Positions 8,552-17,963 of a stretch of 29,029 nt of DNA are shown here, in pieces; the stretch's first letter is position 1, and the number at the start of each line of letters is the position of its first letter. Both the position numbers and the translations under genes were made by a program. The stretch spans positions 1 through 29,029 of the forward strand of contig NZ_JABBDR010000129.1 of the NCBI RefSeq assembly GCF_018854495.1, in the 5' to 3' direction. This DNA is from Acidithiobacillus ferruginosus. GTDB taxonomy: Bacteria > Pseudomonadota > Gammaproteobacteria > Acidithiobacillales > Acidithiobacillaceae. The notes below the pieces were generated by a model. It was not told where the DNA came from. It did not search any database and saw only the letters and a list, made by a program, of their open reading frames with translations.

Positions 8552-8857
8552 ATGACTAAATCAGAATTGATCAAAAACATCAGCGCACAATATCCGCACT
8601 TGAGTGTTCGTGATATTGAAATGGCTACCCGTCAGATGCTCGATTATCTGAGCGACGCGCTGGCTGAAGGGGAACGTATTGAAATTCGCGGTTTCGGAAG
8701 TTTTTCCATGCATGTGCGCCCTGCCAAGCAGGGGCGTAATCCGAAAACGGGAGAGCCGGTTCTGGTGCCTGAAAAGCGGGTTCCGCATTTCAAGCCGGGC
8801 AAGGAGCTCCGTGAGCAGGTTGATTATCCGGAAGCGGTTGCGGGTGGCAAGGCTTAA
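8552..8857 (+). CDS. ihfB: integration host factor subunit beta
   Basis: A 101-residue HU/IHF-family DNA-bending protein. [10 protein letters not shown] at the N-terminus, [23 protein letters not shown] (the DNA-intercalating proline arm) and [12 protein letters not shown] all match the beta subunit rather than HU or IHF-alpha. It pairs with IHF-alpha (not in this window) to bend DNA at specific sites in transcription, replication and recombination. The ATG at 8552 is preceded by TAAGAAG at 8535-8541, 10 bases away. The rpsA-ihfB order is conserved in Gammaproteobacteria. The 157-bp gap before it holds a hairpin and a candidate -10 element, so it may be transcribed separately from rpsA. Confidence 0.96.
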   Translation: MTKSELIKNISAQYPHLSVRDIEMATRQMLDYLSDALAEGERIEIRGFGSFSMHVRPAKQGRNPKTGEPVLVPEKRVPHFKPGKELREQVDYPEAVAGGKA

Positions 8858-8870
8858 TTGACGGCTCGGC

Positions 8871-10028
8871 GTGGTGGATACCATCGTCGTCCTTGTCCTG
8901 CTGTTGGCGATCGCGCTGGGCGTCTGGATTGGTCGGGTTACTTCTCCGCGAAAACCTGCGCCGAATGTCCCCGACACGATTCCCGAAATTTATATTCAGG
9001 GACTCAACCATCTCCTCAGTGAGCGCAATGATGAGGCGGTGGAGGTTTTTTTGGATGCGCTGCGGCAACACCCCGAAAGCGTTGATATTCTACTCGCCTT
9101 GGGGCGACTCTTCCGGCGCCGCGGAGAGTTGGAGCGCGCCTTGCGGGTACATCAGTACCTCCTGGATCAGCCGGCGCTGGCGTCTGACTTGCGGCAGAGT
9201 GTACTCTTCGAGATTGCGCAGGATTACCTCAAGGCCGGGATTCTCGATCGGGCCGAGTCCATCCTCAAAGAACTACTGGATCGTCAACCCGATCATTTGG
9301 AGGGCCTTGCCACGCTTGCCGAGTTGTACGAACTGGGCAGCGAGTGGGCCAAGTCTATCGCCGTGCGTCAGCAGTTGCACAAAACGGGTACGGGCGGCCA
9401 GCGTCCGGTGATTGCCATGCTCTACGGTGAGCTCGCCGAGCAGTCTCTGCTCGCGGGAGAAGCGGAGCAGGCAGGGGTCTTTTTAGGGATGGCGCGCAAG
9501 GAGGACCCGGAGAATCCACGGGCGTTGGTGGTCGGCGGGCGTATCGCCTTTGACCGGCAGAACTGGGACGATGCCTTCGACCTCTGGAAAAAGCTGCTGG
9601 ATTCCCGGGTGGAGTCCGTAGTCCTGCTGGTTCTGGAACCATTTTTGAGTGTTTTACCACATGTTGCGAATGGCGTGGATGCGCAAAAGGCTCGGGAACG
9701 CCTGTTGGATATGTGTCGTTCGCCGCTGGCGGTAAAACTTCTGGCGCATGCCCTGCAGGGCGTTGAGGGAACCCGGGCGGCGACAACGTATTTAAGACAT
9801 CTGCTATTGCGGCAGCCGGACATGCGGGTGATGCAGGTTCTGTTGGAACTGGATCCCGATGCGCCAGATCCAACATTGTATCCCGTCATGGCGATGGCAG
9901 TCAGAGGGCTTTCGGTGGAACCGGCAGTTTTTCATTGTCAGTCCTGTGGTTATCAGAGTCCTCGGTATTATTGGCGTTGCCCCAGTTGCCGTCAGTGGGG
10001 TACTTTTTCCGGAGGGTGCAGCTTGTGA
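8871..10028 (+). CDS. lapB: lipopolysaccharide assembly protein B (TPR membrane protein)
   Basis: A 385-residue protein with one N-terminal membrane anchor (about 2-22, [20 protein letters not shown]), a run of tetratricopeptide-like helical repeats (about 40-330), and a C-terminal rubredoxin-like metal knuckle with paired CxxC motifs at C356/C359 and C370/C373 ([18 protein letters not shown]). This is the LapB/YciM architecture (E. coli 389 residues). LapB sits in the inner membrane facing the cytoplasm and brings LpxC to the FtsH protease, limiting lipid A synthesis. The start is a GTG 13 bases after ihfB, with a second GTG at 8874 possible and no clear Shine-Dalgarno. E. coli has lapA directly upstream of lapB; it is missing here. 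Confidence 0.93.
   Translation: MVDTIVVLVLLLAIALGVWIGRVTSPRKPAPNVPDTIPEIYIQGLNHLLSERNDEAVEVFLDALRQHPESVDILLALGRLFRRRGELERALRVHQYLLDQPALASDLRQSVLFEIAQDYLKAGILDRAESILKELLDRQPDHLEGLATLAELYELGSEWAKSIAVRQQLHKTGTGGQRPVIAMLYGELAEQSLLAGEAEQAGVFLGMARKEDPENPRALVVGGRIAFDRQNWDDAFDLWKKLLDSRVESVVLLVLEPFLSVLPHVANGVDAQKARERLLDMCRSPLAVKLLAHALQGVEGTRAATTYLRHLLLRQPDMRVMQVLLELDPDAPDPTLYPVMAMAVRGLSVEPAVFHCQSCGYQSPRYYWRCPSCRQWGTFSGGCSL
10011..10016 (+). promoter_or_regulatory. strong Shine-Dalgarno that fixes the pyrF start
   Basis: GGAGGG at 10011-10016, inside the last codons of lapB, lies 8 bases before the GTG at 10025. It supports that GTG over the upstream in-frame ATG at 9935, which would overlap lapB by about 90 bp. 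Confidence 0.75.
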
Positions 10029-10747
10029 TTTCGCCGCTCATCATTGCGCTGGATTATGCGGATGAACGCGATGCCCTGGTTTTGGCGGATCAACTTGATC
10101 CCGCCCAGTGCCGGGTCAAAGTGGGCAAGGAACTTTTCACTGCAAGTGGCCCCGCCATTGTGGAGCGTTTGCAGGAACGGGGTTTCGACGTATTCCTGGA
10201 CCTCAAGTTTCACGATATTCCGCAGACTGTTGCCAAAGCCTGCAGGGCGGCATCCCGGCTCGGCGTATGGATGCTCAATGTTCACGCCAGTGGTGGTAGT
10301 GCCATGCTGCGCGCAGCGCGTGAAGCCGTGGAAGACGGCGCCGGAACCCGGCGCCCGCTTCTGATTGCGGTGACGGTGCTCACCAGTATGGACGATGACG
10401 CGCTGCACGAAGTAGGGGTGAGCGGTTCGGTGGTGGATCAGGTTGGGCGTCTGGCGACACTGGCTGCGGCATGTGCACTGGATGGCCTCGTCTGTTCCGC
10501 GCTGGAGGCGGGCCGTCTGCGGGATGTGCTGCCTGAGCTTCTGCGGGTGACTCCGGGGATTCGACCCGCGCAGTACGCGGAGGATGATCAGCGACGTATC
10601 ATGACGCCTGCGGCGGCACTCGCAGCGGGTTCGGACTTTCTGGTGGTAGGCCGGCCGGTCACGGCTGCGGTGGACCCGGCGCGGGCTCTCGGCCAGATAT
10701 GGAATGAGTTGGTGGCTAAATCCGGCGATTCGCGGGAACCAGGCTGA
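10025..10747 (+). CDS. pyrF: orotidine 5'-phosphate decarboxylase
   Basis: A 240-residue TIM-barrel enzyme making UMP from OMP, the last step of de novo pyrimidine synthesis. The N-terminus [13 protein letters not shown] carries the substrate-binding Asp. The catalytic Lys-Asp-Lys-Asp tetrad is visible as K32 (KVGKELF) and D59, K61, D64 in [15 protein letters not shown] and VVGRPVTAA near the C-terminus form the phosphate-binding site. The length fits the family (E. coli 245). The GTG start overlaps the lapB stop (GTGA at 10025-10028) and has a strong Shine-Dalgarno. lapB-pyrF adjacency is conserved in Gammaproteobacteria. Confidence 0.95.
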   Translation: MISPLIIALDYADERDALVLADQLDPAQCRVKVGKELFTASGPAIVERLQERGFDVFLDLKFHDIPQTVAKACRAASRLGVWMLNVHASGGSAMLRAAREAVEDGAGTRRPLLIAVTVLTSMDDDALHEVGVSGSVVDQVGRLATLAAACALDGLVCSALEAGRLRDVLPELLRVTPGIRPAQYAEDDQRRIMTPAAALAAGSDFLVVGRPVTAAVDPARALGQIWNELVAKSGDSREPG

Positions 10748-10814
10748 TATGCCGGATGGCGGCGGTGCTATGGCTGTTCCCCGCATCATACTAGACCATG
10801 GAGAAGAAATTACT

Positions 10815-11402
10815 GTGACTGCAGACGAAGTGGTGGCGCTGTACAAAGAAGACGGGGCGCTGCTCCATGGACATTTTCTGTTATCCTCCGGGCTGCATAG
10901 CGATACCTACCTGCAGTCGGCCAGGGTGCTGCAATATCCTGGGCACGCTGCCCGGCTGTGTGCGGCGATGGTGGCGGGTATTCCCGATGATCTGCGGTGG
11001 CGCATCTCCTGTGTCGTGGGGCCAGCCATGGGTGCGGTTCTGGTATCCTACGAATGCGGCCGCGCGCTGGGAGTACGCAGCCTGTTTACCGAGCGGGAAG
11101 CCGGGCAGATGGTGCTGCGCCGGGGTTTTGCGCTGACGCCGGGGGAGGGTGTCCTGGTGGTCGAAGATATTACGACGACAGGGGGCTCGACGCGGGAATG
11201 CATGGCGGCTGTTACCGCAGCAGGTGGCCAGGTATTGGCGGCATCAGCGATCATTGACCGCAGTTCGGGATTCAGCGATTTTGACGGCGTACCATTTTTC
11301 CCGCTATTGAAGCTCCCCGTGCTTACCTGGGAAGCTGCCGCCTGCCCTCTCTGCGCGGCGGGTGGAACGCCCGTCAAACCAGGGAGCCGTGGTCTGTCCT
11401 GA
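10815..11402 (+). CDS. pyrE: orotate phosphoribosyltransferase
   Basis: A 195-residue type I phosphoribosyltransferase making OMP from orotate and PRPP, the step just before PyrF. Visible motifs are GHFLLSSGLHSDTYLQS (19-35) and the PRPP-binding signature VLVVEDITTTGGST (113-126). The protein ends in CPLCAAGGTPVKPGS, typical of the short PyrE subfamily with a C-terminal Cys pair. I chose GTG 10815 because GGAGAAG at 10800-10806 gives an 8-base spacing and because MTADEVVALYKEDGALL is the normal family N-terminus. In-frame ATGs at 10749 and 10770 would add 15-22 low-similarity residues. Confidence 0.92.
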   Translation: MTADEVVALYKEDGALLHGHFLLSSGLHSDTYLQSARVLQYPGHAARLCAAMVAGIPDDLRWRISCVVGPAMGAVLVSYECGRALGVRSLFTEREAGQMVLRRGFALTPGEGVLVVEDITTTGGSTRECMAAVTAAGGQVLAASAIIDRSSGFSDFDGVPFFPLLKLPVLTWEAAACPLCAAGGTPVKPGSRGLS

Positions 11403-11475
11403 CCTTGAGGGGCGGGCGGCTTGTGTTTACTATCGACGTATAGGCTTAGACAAAATGCAAAAGAAGGATCAGTTC

Positions 11476-12759
11476 ATGCAAATCTCGACACCGGAGGCTG
11501 CGCCTCTGGAAAGACACATCCATGTGACCATTCCCGCCAGCGAAGTGGAGAGCGGGGTTTCCCAGCGTCTGCGTAACAAGGCGCGCTCCGCACGTTTGCC
11601 GGGTTTCCGGCCCGGCAAGGCGCCCATGACACTCATCGAACGCCACTATGGTTCCGATGCCCTCATGGAGACCTTCGACCATCTTATCAACGAACGCTAT
11701 TCTCAGGCCGTGCGTGACGAATCCTTACGTCCGGTTGGCAGGCCGGAAGTGCAGGTCGAGAAAGGCGGGCGCGGCGAGGATCTCGTGTTTACGGCCGTGG
11801 TAGAGGTGTATCCCGAATTTGATCCGCAGGTGCCGGACGCCACGGTTATCCGCAAGACGGCTGAAGTGACGGATGCGGACGTGGATGCCACCATAGACAT
11901 TATGCGTCAGCAGCGGCGTTTTTATGTGCCTGCCGAGCGTCCTGCCCAGAACGAAGACCGGGTCACCGTGGATTTTCAGGGGACCATTGATGGTGTCCCC
12001 ATGGCGGGTGGCGATGTGACTGATTACGCCGTGGTGCTGGGCTCCGGCCGATTGCTGCCGGATATCGAACAGGGATTGCTGGGGATGTCCGCAGGAGAAG
12101 ATCGGACCGTCGCAGTGCAGTTTCCGGCAGAATATCATGTGGCGGAGCTCGCCGGCCAAGCCGCCCAGTTCCATCTGCAGGTCCGGGAAGTGGCGGCGCC
12201 CCAGTTGCCCGAAGTGGATGCGGCTTTTGCCCTGGCGCTGGGTATCGAGGATGGAGATGTTGCCGTATTACGGCAGGAAGTGCGGGAAAATCTGGAACGT
12301 GAAGCGCAGCGGATCAGCCGGGGCCAGGTAAAAGCGCAGATGCTGGACCTGGTAGTGGCGAGCAACCACCCCGATTTGCCCAGGCAAATGATCGGGCAGG
12401 AGCTGGAGCGTTTGCAAAAAGACGCCAACGCCGCGGCTAGTGGCGATCTGGACGCGCTGGCCAGGCGCCGGGTGGTGCTCGGCCTGGTGTTGTCGGAAAT
12501 CGTCCGGCGCGAAAAGCTGCGGGCATCCCCGGCGGAAGTCACTCAGGTTATCCGGGATATGTCCGAGCAGTATGAAGACCCGGAACAGTTCATCAGCTGG
12601 TACCGTAGTAATCCCGAGCAGATGGAGCAGGCCGAGGCCCTGGTGCTGGAAGACAAAGTGGTGGCATGGCTTCTGGAGCGTGTTAAAGTGAATGACGAGG
12701 CCGTCAGCTTCAACCAGCTCATCGGCCGGGCGCCGACAGGTGAAACAAACGCGGAATAA
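11476..12759 (+). CDS. tig: trigger factor (ribosome-associated chaperone / peptidyl-prolyl isomerase)
   Basis: A 427-residue protein close to the E. coli length (432). The N-terminal ribosome-binding domain (about 1-115) carries the ribosome-docking signature GFRPGKAPM. An FKBP-like PPIase domain follows at about 150-240 (EDRVTVDFQGTIDGVPMAG, then GLLGMSAGEDRTV). The rest is the long helical C-terminal chaperone domain. It binds L23 at the tunnel exit and shields nascent chains. The ATG at 11476 has AAGGA at 11464-11468, 7 bases upstream. In-frame starts upstream (11362, 11455) would run into pyrE or lack a Shine-Dalgarno. tig-clpP-clpX-lon is a conserved quality-control cluster. Confidence 0.95.
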   Translation: MQISTPEAAPLERHIHVTIPASEVESGVSQRLRNKARSARLPGFRPGKAPMTLIERHYGSDALMETFDHLINERYSQAVRDESLRPVGRPEVQVEKGGRGEDLVFTAVVEVYPEFDPQVPDATVIRKTAEVTDADVDATIDIMRQQRRFYVPAERPAQNEDRVTVDFQGTIDGVPMAGGDVTDYAVVLGSGRLLPDIEQGLLGMSAGEDRTVAVQFPAEYHVAELAGQAAQFHLQVREVAAPQLPEVDAAFALALGIEDGDVAVLRQEVRENLEREAQRISRGQVKAQMLDLVVASNHPDLPRQMIGQELERLQKDANAAASGDLDALARRRVVLGLVLSEIVRREKLRASPAEVTQVIRDMSEQYEDPEQFISWYRSNPEQMEQAEALVLEDKVVAWLLERVKVNDEAVSFNQLIGRAPTGETNAE

Positions 12760-12804
12760 CCGGTGTCCGACGCTGGCCCGTGTCAACAGACAGGAGCAAG
12801 GATT

Positions 12805-13449
12805 ATGTGGAAACAGACTGGAGACCAGATGGCACCCGCCGTACAGGGGCTGGGATATGTGCCCATGGTGGTCGAGCAGACCGGACGCGGTGAGCGGTCC
12901 TATGATATTTACTCCCGTCTGCTCAAGGAGCGGGTGGTTTTTCTGGTGGGCCAGGTAGAAGACATGATGGCCAACCTGGTGGTCGCCCAGTTGCTTTTTT
13001 TGGAGGCGGAAAATCCCGATAAAGATATCGCGCTGTATATCAACAGCCCGGGTGGGTCCGTCACGGCAGGCATGGCGATTTACGACACGATGCAGTTTGT
13101 TCGCCCGAAGATCAGTACAGTCTGCATCGGTCAGGCGGCGAGCATGGGCGCGGTATTGCTGGCCGCCGGCGCCGAAGGCAAGCGTTATGCGCTGCCCAAT
13201 GCGCGGATCATGTTGCATCAACCCTCCGGTGGTTTTCAGGGGCAGGCGCATGATATCGAGATTCATACCAAAGAAATCCTGCGTATCCGGGAGCGGCTCA
13301 ATGATATTCTGGTCCATCATACCGGGCAGGGCCGGGAACGCATCGAGCAGGATCTCGACAGAGACTTTTTCATGTCGGCCGAAGAGGCCAAAACCTACCA
13401 TCTTGTGGACGCTGTGATCAGTCATCGCGGTGAAAACGAGACCGCCTGA
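12805..13449 (+). CDS. clpP: ATP-dependent Clp protease proteolytic subunit
   Basis: A 214-residue serine protease. With the ATG at 12805 the catalytic triad is S113 ([12 protein letters not shown]), H138 (LHQPSGG) and D187 (DRDFFMS). The spacings of 25 and 49 residues are identical to those of E. coli ClpP. It forms the double-heptamer barrel that partners ClpX, encoded next. The ATG at 12805 is chosen because GGAG at 12793-12796 gives an 8-base spacing. A GTG at 12763, 3 bp after tig, is in frame but lacks a ribosome-binding site. The N-terminal stretch before about residue 15 is probably a processed propeptide. No separate promoter is visible before it. Confidence 0.96.
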   Translation: MWKQTGDQMAPAVQGLGYVPMVVEQTGRGERSYDIYSRLLKERVVFLVGQVEDMMANLVVAQLLFLEAENPDKDIALYINSPGGSVTAGMAIYDTMQFVRPKISTVCIGQAASMGAVLLAAGAEGKRYALPNARIMLHQPSGGFQGQAHDIEIHTKEILRIRERLNDILVHHTGQGRERIEQDLDRDFFMSAEEAKTYHLVDAVISHRGENETA

Positions 13450-13467
13450 ACAGGCAGGAGAACAGCT

Positions 13468-14739
13468 ATGGCTGGAAAGCATGAGGGAAGCGGTGAAAAG
13501 ACGCTGTATTGTTCGTTCTGTGGCAAGAGCCAGCACGAAGTCCGCAAGCTGATCGCCGGTCCTTCGGTATTCATCTGTGACGAATGCATCGAGTTGTGCA
13601 ATGACATCGTCAAGGACGAGGTACTGGATGACCATAGTGCGGCCCAGGACAAGCTGCCCAGACCCATGGAAATCCGCAAAACGCTGGATGATTACGTCAT
13701 TGGTCAGGACGTTGCCAAAAAGGTCTTGTCCGTGGCGGTTTACAATCATTACAAACGTCTGGAACATGGTGGCAAGGACAATGAGGTGGAGCTGGACAAG
13801 AGTAATATCCTGCTCATCGGCCCCACCGGTTCGGGCAAGACCCTGCTGGCGCAGACCCTGGCACGTCTCCTGAATGTGCCGTTTGCCATGGCCGATGCCA
13901 CGACGCTCACGGAGGCCGGCTATGTGGGTGAGGATGTCGAAAACATCATCCAGAAACTGCTGCAGAAGTGTGACTATGATGTGGAAAAGGCGCAGACCGG
14001 CATCGTCTATATCGATGAGATCGACAAAATCACCCGCAAGTCCGAGAACCCCTCCATCACCCGCGATGTTTCCGGTGAAGGCGTGCAGCAGGCTTTGCTC
14101 AAGCTGATTGAAGGGACGGTGGCCTCGGTTCCACCACAAGGCGGCCGCAAACACCCGCAGCAGGAATTCCTGCAGGTGGACACGCGGCATATCCTTTTCA
14201 TCTGTGGCGGTGCCTTTGCGGGCCTGGAGAAGTCGGTCTCCGCGCGTCTGGAGAAGGGCGGTATGGGTTTCAATGCGCCCCTCAAGCGCCGCGACAAGGA
14301 AGCGACCGCCGCCATGCTGATGCAGAATCTGGAGCCGGAAGACCTGGTGCGTTATGGCCTGATTCCCGAGTTCGTCGGGCGTCTGCCCATTCTGGCGCTG
14401 CTGGAAGAGCTGGACGAAGAGGCCCTCATTTCCATCCTCACCGATCCGAAAAATGCTTTGGTGAAGCAGTACCAGAAGCTTTTTGCCCTGGAAGGCGTGA
14501 CCCTGGAGTTCCGTACCGAGGCATTGCGGGCGATTGCCAAAAAGGCCCTGACCCGCAAGACGGGGGCACGTGGTTTGCGTTCCATTCTTGAGCAGATTCT
14601 GCTGGATACGATGTACGAATTGCCCTCTATGAGTGGCGTGAAAAAGGTGGTGGTGGATGCCGCCGTCGTGGAAAGCGGCACCAAGCCGCTGCTGGTTTAC
14701 GATGATGCTGCCAAGGTGGATATGTCTCATCCGGCCTGA
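13468..14739 (+). CDS. clpX: ATP-dependent Clp protease ATP-binding subunit ClpX
   Basis: A 423-residue AAA+ unfoldase (E. coli 424). The N-terminal zinc-binding domain has four cysteines at C15, C18, C37 and C40 (CSFCGKSQ, then CDEC). The Walker A motif GPTGSGKT lies at about 118-125 and Walker [11 protein letters not shown] at about 180. The substrate-gripping pore loop GYVGEDVE and the C-terminal sensor-2 motif (GARGLRSI) are present. It recognises tagged substrates, unfolds them and feeds them to ClpP. AGGAG at 13456-13460 lies 7 bases before the ATG. The gene is 18 bp downstream of clpP and clearly co-transcribed with it. Confidence 0.97.
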   Translation: MAGKHEGSGEKTLYCSFCGKSQHEVRKLIAGPSVFICDECIELCNDIVKDEVLDDHSAAQDKLPRPMEIRKTLDDYVIGQDVAKKVLSVAVYNHYKRLEHGGKDNEVELDKSNILLIGPTGSGKTLLAQTLARLLNVPFAMADATTLTEAGYVGEDVENIIQKLLQKCDYDVEKAQTGIVYIDEIDKITRKSENPSITRDVSGEGVQQALLKLIEGTVASVPPQGGRKHPQQEFLQVDTRHILFICGGAFAGLEKSVSARLEKGGMGFNAPLKRRDKEATAAMLMQNLEPEDLVRYGLIPEFVGRLPILALLEELDEEALISILTDPKNALVKQYQKLFALEGVTLEFRTEALRAIAKKALTRKTGARGLRSILEQILLDTMYELPSMSGVKKVVVDAAVVESGTKPLLVYDDAAKVDMSHPA

Positions 14740-14757
14740 AGCCGGGCGGGGTTAATC

Positions 14758-14786
14758 CTTGAAAAGCCCCGTCGACGACCCCATCT
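14758..14786 (+). promoter_or_regulatory. sigma-32 (heat-shock) promoter for lon
   Basis: CTTGAAA at 14758-14764 and CCCCATCT at 14779-14786, separated by 14 bp, match the RpoH consensus (CTTGAAA, 11-16 bp, CCCCATnT) at every defined position. The site lies between the clpX stop and the lon start. Transcription would begin near 14793-14796, giving a leader of about 33 bases containing the lon Shine-Dalgarno. E. coli lon is known to be driven by sigma-32, so the placement makes biological sense. Confidence 0.82.
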
Positions 14787-14827
14787 GCGTTGCTATTGGT
14801 AGTAATCACCTGCTTTTGGAGTAGACC

Positions 14828-17263
14828 GTGGCCAAAATCGATAGAAGTCTCCTAGTGGAAGAGGAAGCACAGATGGTGCCGGTGTTGCCTCTGCGCGATG
14901 TTGTGGTATTCCCGTTCATGGTAATCCCTCTTTTCGTGGGGCGGGCAAAGTCGATTCGCGCCCTGGAAGATGCGATGTCTGGCGAAAAGCAGATTCTGCT
15001 GGTATCGCAAAAAAATGCCGCGGACGATGACCCTCAACCGGAGAATATTTACCGGATCGGTACGCTGGCGACGATTCTGCAGTTGCTCAAGTTGCCCGAT
15101 GGTACGGTCAAGGTGCTGGTCGAAGGTACAGACCGGGCTAAAATCGTATCTTTCCTGCCGGCGGAGGACTCCCTGCGCGCTCAGGTACAGATCGTGGCCA
15201 GTGGTGCGACAAATGATCGTGAGCTGGAAGCGCTCATGCGTTCGGTCAGCGCCCAGTTCGAGGCCTACGTCAAGCTGAACAAAAAAATTCCCCCGGAGAT
15301 ACTATCCACTCTGGCGAGCATGGATGATCCCGCACGACTGGCCGACACCGTTGCGGCCCATCTCGGCCTCAAACTCGAAGAAAAGCAGGAAATTCTGGAG
15401 AAGGCGGACACCCGCGCCCGGCTGGAGCATCTGCTGGGCATGATGGAGTCAGAAATCGACCTGCTGCAGGTGGAAAAGCGCATCCGCGGTCGGGTCAAGC
15501 GGCAGATGGAAAAGAGTCAGCGCGAGTATTATCTGAATGAGCAGATGAAGGCTATTCAGAAAGAGCTGGGTGATCTGTCGGAAGAGGGCGGTGGCGAGCT
15601 GGATGAACTGGCACGTAAAATCGACAAGGCCGGGATGCCGAAGGATGTGCGGGCCAAGGCCGATGCCGAGTTGAAAAAACTGCGGATGATGAGCCCCATG
15701 TCGGCAGAGGCAACCGTGGTGCGCAACTATATCGACTGGTTGGTGGGGGTGCCGTGGCGTAAACGCAGCAAAATCACCAAGGATCTCAAGCGGGCCAAGG
15801 CCATTCTCGATGCGGATCATTACGGTCTGGAAGACGTCAAGGAGCGCATTCTCGAATATCTTGCCGTACAGGAACGGGTCGGCAACAGCCGCGGTCCCAT
15901 CCTGTGTCTGGTGGGCCCCCCCGGCGTGGGCAAGACCAGCCTGGGGCGCTCCATCGCTGCGGCGACCGGACGCAAATTCGTGCGGATGTCCTTGGGCGGC
16001 GTGCGCGACGAAGCGGAAATCCGCGGACATCGGCGTACCTACATTGGGGCCCTGCCGGGAAAAATCATCCAGAGCCTGGCCAAGATTGCTACGCGCAATC
16101 CGCTGATGTTGCTGGATGAAGTAGACAAGATGGCGATGGATTTCCGGGGTGATCCGGCCTCCGCGCTTCTGGAAGTGCTGGATCCCGAGCAGAACGCCAC
16201 GTTCAGCGACCATTACCTGGAAGTGGACTTCAATCTGTCCGAGGTGATGTTCGTTACCACTGCGAACACACTCAATATCCCGGCCCCATTGATGGACCGC
16301 ATGGAGGTAATCCGGATCTCCGGATACACCGAAGACGAAAAGATCCACATCGCCACCAAGTATCTTCTGCCTAAGCAGATAGAAAAGGCGGGGCTGCTGG
16401 ACGGGGAAATGCAGGTTTCCCAAACCGTCATCCGGGATATCATCCGTTACTACACGCGGGAAGCCGGTGTGCGTAATCTGGAACGGGAACTCGCACGCAT
16501 TTGCCGGAAGGTGGTAAAAGAACTCCTGCTCGACAAAAAGCGCACGCGTGTGCAGGTTTCGGATCGCAATCTGGACAAGTATCTCGGGGTGCGCCGCTTC
16601 GACTTTGGCAAGGCAGAAAAGGAAAACCGTATCGGTGAGGTTACCGGTCTGGCCTGGACTGAGGTGGGTGGTGAATTGCTGAGTATCGAGGCGGTGGTCG
16701 TGCCGGGTCGCGGCAAGCTGCTGATCACCGGTAAGCTGGGGGATGTCATGCAGGAATCCATCCAGGCGGCCATGAGTGTGGTTCGTGCGCGGTCGCGGGC
16801 GCTGGGCATTCCCGCAGACTTTTACCAGAACCATGACTTCCATATCCATGTGCCGGAAGGCGCCACGCCAAAAGACGGGCCCAGCGCAGGCATCGGCATG
16901 GCCACGGCCTTGGTATCGGCACTGACCAATATTCCGGTACATGCCACGGTCGCCATGACTGGGGAGATCACGCTGCGCGGTGAGGTTCTGCCCATCGGTG
17001 GGTTAAAGGAGAAATTGCTGGCAGCACATCGCGGCGGCATCAGTACGGTCCTGATTCCAGCGGAGAATGAAAAAGATCTGCAGGAAATCCCCAAAAATGT
17101 GCGGGATGCGCTGACCATCAAGGTGGTCCGGTGGATTGACGAAGTTCTGGCGATTGCGCTGGAGTCTTCGCCGACCCCTTTGCCGCCGGAAAGCGGCGGC
17201 GACGTGCTGGTTGGTGTGGTGCCCGGCAAGGAGTCTTCCGAGGACAAGGCAATGGCACATTAG
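14828..17263 (+). CDS. lon: ATP-dependent protease Lon
   Basis: An 811-residue LonA protease with an N-terminal substrate-binding domain (about 15-205, beginning [20 protein letters not shown]), a coiled-coil linker, an AAA+ domain with Walker [12 protein letters not shown] at about 359-369 and Walker [11 protein letters not shown], and a C-terminal protease domain. The Ser-Lys catalytic dyad is S686 in [11 protein letters not shown] and K729 in [10 protein letters not shown], with the same 43-residue spacing as in E. coli. It degrades misfolded and regulatory proteins in the cytoplasm. The start is GTG with GGAG at 14818-14821, 6 bases upstream. It has its own sigma-32 promoter in addition to possible read-through from clpPX. 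Confidence 0.97.
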   Translation: MAKIDRSLLVEEEAQMVPVLPLRDVVVFPFMVIPLFVGRAKSIRALEDAMSGEKQILLVSQKNAADDDPQPENIYRIGTLATILQLLKLPDGTVKVLVEGTDRAKIVSFLPAEDSLRAQVQIVASGATNDRELEALMRSVSAQFEAYVKLNKKIPPEILSTLASMDDPARLADTVAAHLGLKLEEKQEILEKADTRARLEHLLGMMESEIDLLQVEKRIRGRVKRQMEKSQREYYLNEQMKAIQKELGDLSEEGGGELDELARKIDKAGMPKDVRAKADAELKKLRMMSPMSAEATVVRNYIDWLVGVPWRKRSKITKDLKRAKAILDADHYGLEDVKERILEYLAVQERVGNSRGPILCLVGPPGVGKTSLGRSIAAATGRKFVRMSLGGVRDEAEIRGHRRTYIGALPGKIIQSLAKIATRNPLMLLDEVDKMAMDFRGDPASALLEVLDPEQNATFSDHYLEVDFNLSEVMFVTTANTLNIPAPLMDRMEVIRISGYTEDEKIHIATKYLLPKQIEKAGLLDGEMQVSQTVIRDIIRYYTREAGVRNLERELARICRKVVKELLLDKKRTRVQVSDRNLDKYLGVRRFDFGKAEKENRIGEVTGLAWTEVGGELLSIEAVVVPGRGKLLITGKLGDVMQESIQAAMSVVRARSRALGIPADFYQNHDFHIHVPEGATPKDGPSAGIGMATALVSALTNIPVHATVAMTGEITLRGEVLPIGGLKEKLLAAHRGGISTVLIPAENEKDLQEIPKNVRDALTIKVVRWIDEVLAIALESSPTPLPPESGGDVLVGVVPGKESSEDKAMAH

Positions 17264-17265
17264 AG

Positions 17266-17294
17266 GCGGTATGAGGACTCATCTCCGCAATTTT
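17266..17294 (+). terminator. possible terminator after lon
   Basis: Just after the lon stop, GCGG (17266-17269) pairs with CCGC (17285-17288). Inside it, ATGA (17271-17274) pairs with TCAT (17279-17282), leaving small bulges and a 4-base loop. AATTTTAATAA follows. The stem is imperfect and the T run short, so termination would be partial. The rest of the 243-bp lon-hupB gap shows no gene; it ends in the hupB promoter and leader. Confidence 0.4.
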
Positions 17295-17410
17295 AATAAC
17301 GGAGAACGAGTCCAGAATGCGGCGATATCCAATGTTGATGTCCCTGATGGTGATGATTCCGGGGGAAGGCCTGGCCGTCCTTTGTGACGCCGGGCATTTT
17401 ATGCACTTTC

Positions 17411-17440
17411 TTGACAAGCCTTTTTTTACCCTGCTATAAC
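17411..17440 (+). promoter_or_regulatory. strong sigma-70 promoter for hupB (extended -10)
   Basis: A perfect -35 TTGACA (17411-17416) and a -10 TATAAC (17435-17440) are 18 bp apart. TG at 17432-17433 creates an extended -10 (TGCTATAAC). Transcription would start near 17447, leaving a leader of about 60 bases. It is the best sigma-70 promoter I find in the window and fits an abundant nucleoid protein followed by tRNAs. Confidence 0.85.
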
Positions 17441-17506
17441 GTTTTCTGGATAGAGTTGATGCGCAGTTATACCTAAGTAACCGAGTCCATAACAGGAGAA
17501 AGAAAT

Positions 17507-17779
17507 ATGAACAAATCGGAGTTGATCGAGAAGATTGCAGAAGAAGCTGGCGTGACCCGTGCCGCCGCCGGCCATGCTCTGGATGCGCTTGTCAAGGTGG
17601 TTACTGACGCGCTCAAGGCTGGTGATCAGGTAACTCTGGTCGGTTTCGGTTCATTTCTTGTTTCCAGTCGTGAGGCGCGCAAAGGCCGTAATCCCGCTAC
17701 CGGCGCGGAAATCATGATCGCCGCAAGTCGCACGCCTAAATTTAAGGCTGGTAAAGCGTTGCGTGATGCAGTAAACTAG
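17507..17779 (+). CDS. hupB: DNA-binding protein HU (beta type)
   Basis: A 90-residue HU protein of standard length. The N-terminus is [19 protein letters not shown], followed by [12 protein letters not shown]. The DNA-binding arm is [20 protein letters not shown] with its conserved proline, and it ends [11 protein letters not shown]. It binds DNA without strong sequence preference and compacts and bends the chromosome. AGGAGAAAG lies close upstream of the ATG. The lon-hupB-ppiD order is the usual proteobacterial one. Only 12 bp separate its stop from the first tRNA, so the message probably runs through the two tRNAs to the terminator at 17964. Confidence 0.96.
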   Translation: MNKSELIEKIAEEAGVTRAAAGHALDALVKVVTDALKAGDQVTLVGFGSFLVSSREARKGRNPATGAEIMIAASRTPKFKAGKALRDAVN

Positions 17780-17791
17780 CGCGTCTGGTTT

Positions 17792-17867
17792 GGGCGGTTA
17801 GCTCAGTTGGTAGAGCGTCGGCTTTACACGCCGAATGTCGGGGGTTCGAGCCCCTCACCGCCCACCA
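17792..17867 (+). tRNA. tRNA-Val (anticodon UAC)
   Basis: A complete 76-base tRNA with encoded CCA. The acceptor stem GGGCGGT pairs with ACCGCCC. The anticodon stem TCGGC/GCCGA encloses the loop TTTACAC, so the anticodon is UAC. The D-arm AGCTCAGTTGGTAGAGC and T-arm GGGGTTCGAGCCCC are canonical. It sits immediately downstream of hupB. Confidence 0.97.
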
Positions 17868-17878
17868 CAAATTTTATT

Positions 17879-17955
17879 GGGGTGGTAGTTCAGTTGGTTA
17901 GAATGCCGGCCTGTCACGCCGGAGGTCGCGGGTTCGAGCCCCGTCCGCCCCGCCA
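17879..17955 (+). tRNA. tRNA-Asp (anticodon GUC)
   Basis: A complete 77-base tRNA with encoded CCA. The acceptor stem GGGGTGG pairs with CCGCCCC (one G-U pair). The anticodon loop CTGTCAC on a CCGGC/GCCGG stem gives GUC. The discriminator base is G, the identity base for Asp. It lies 11 bp after tRNA-Val, so the pair would be processed from one transcript. Confidence 0.97.
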
Positions 17956-17963
17956 ATGCGAGT

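Noticed and set aside
11421..11446. Possible sigma-70 promoter before tig (TTGTGT and TATAGG or TAGGCT)
   Set aside because: Spacings of 12-14 bp are too short and both hexamers are poor matches.
12268..14730. An 820-codon open frame on the minus strand across tig, clpP and clpX
   Set aside because: It is exactly antisense to three clearly conserved genes. Its translation is rich in His, Gln, Arg and Leu with no recognisable motif, as expected from complementing GC-rich, biased codons.
14747..14771. Possible terminator (CGGGG...CCCCG) between clpX and lon
   Set aside because: Only 5 bp pair, across a 15-base loop, with no T run. The same bases are better explained by the sigma-32 promoter.
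15449..16942. A 497-codon open frame on the minus strand within lon
   Set aside because: Antisense shadow of the conserved AAA+ and protease domains, with no start signal or family features.
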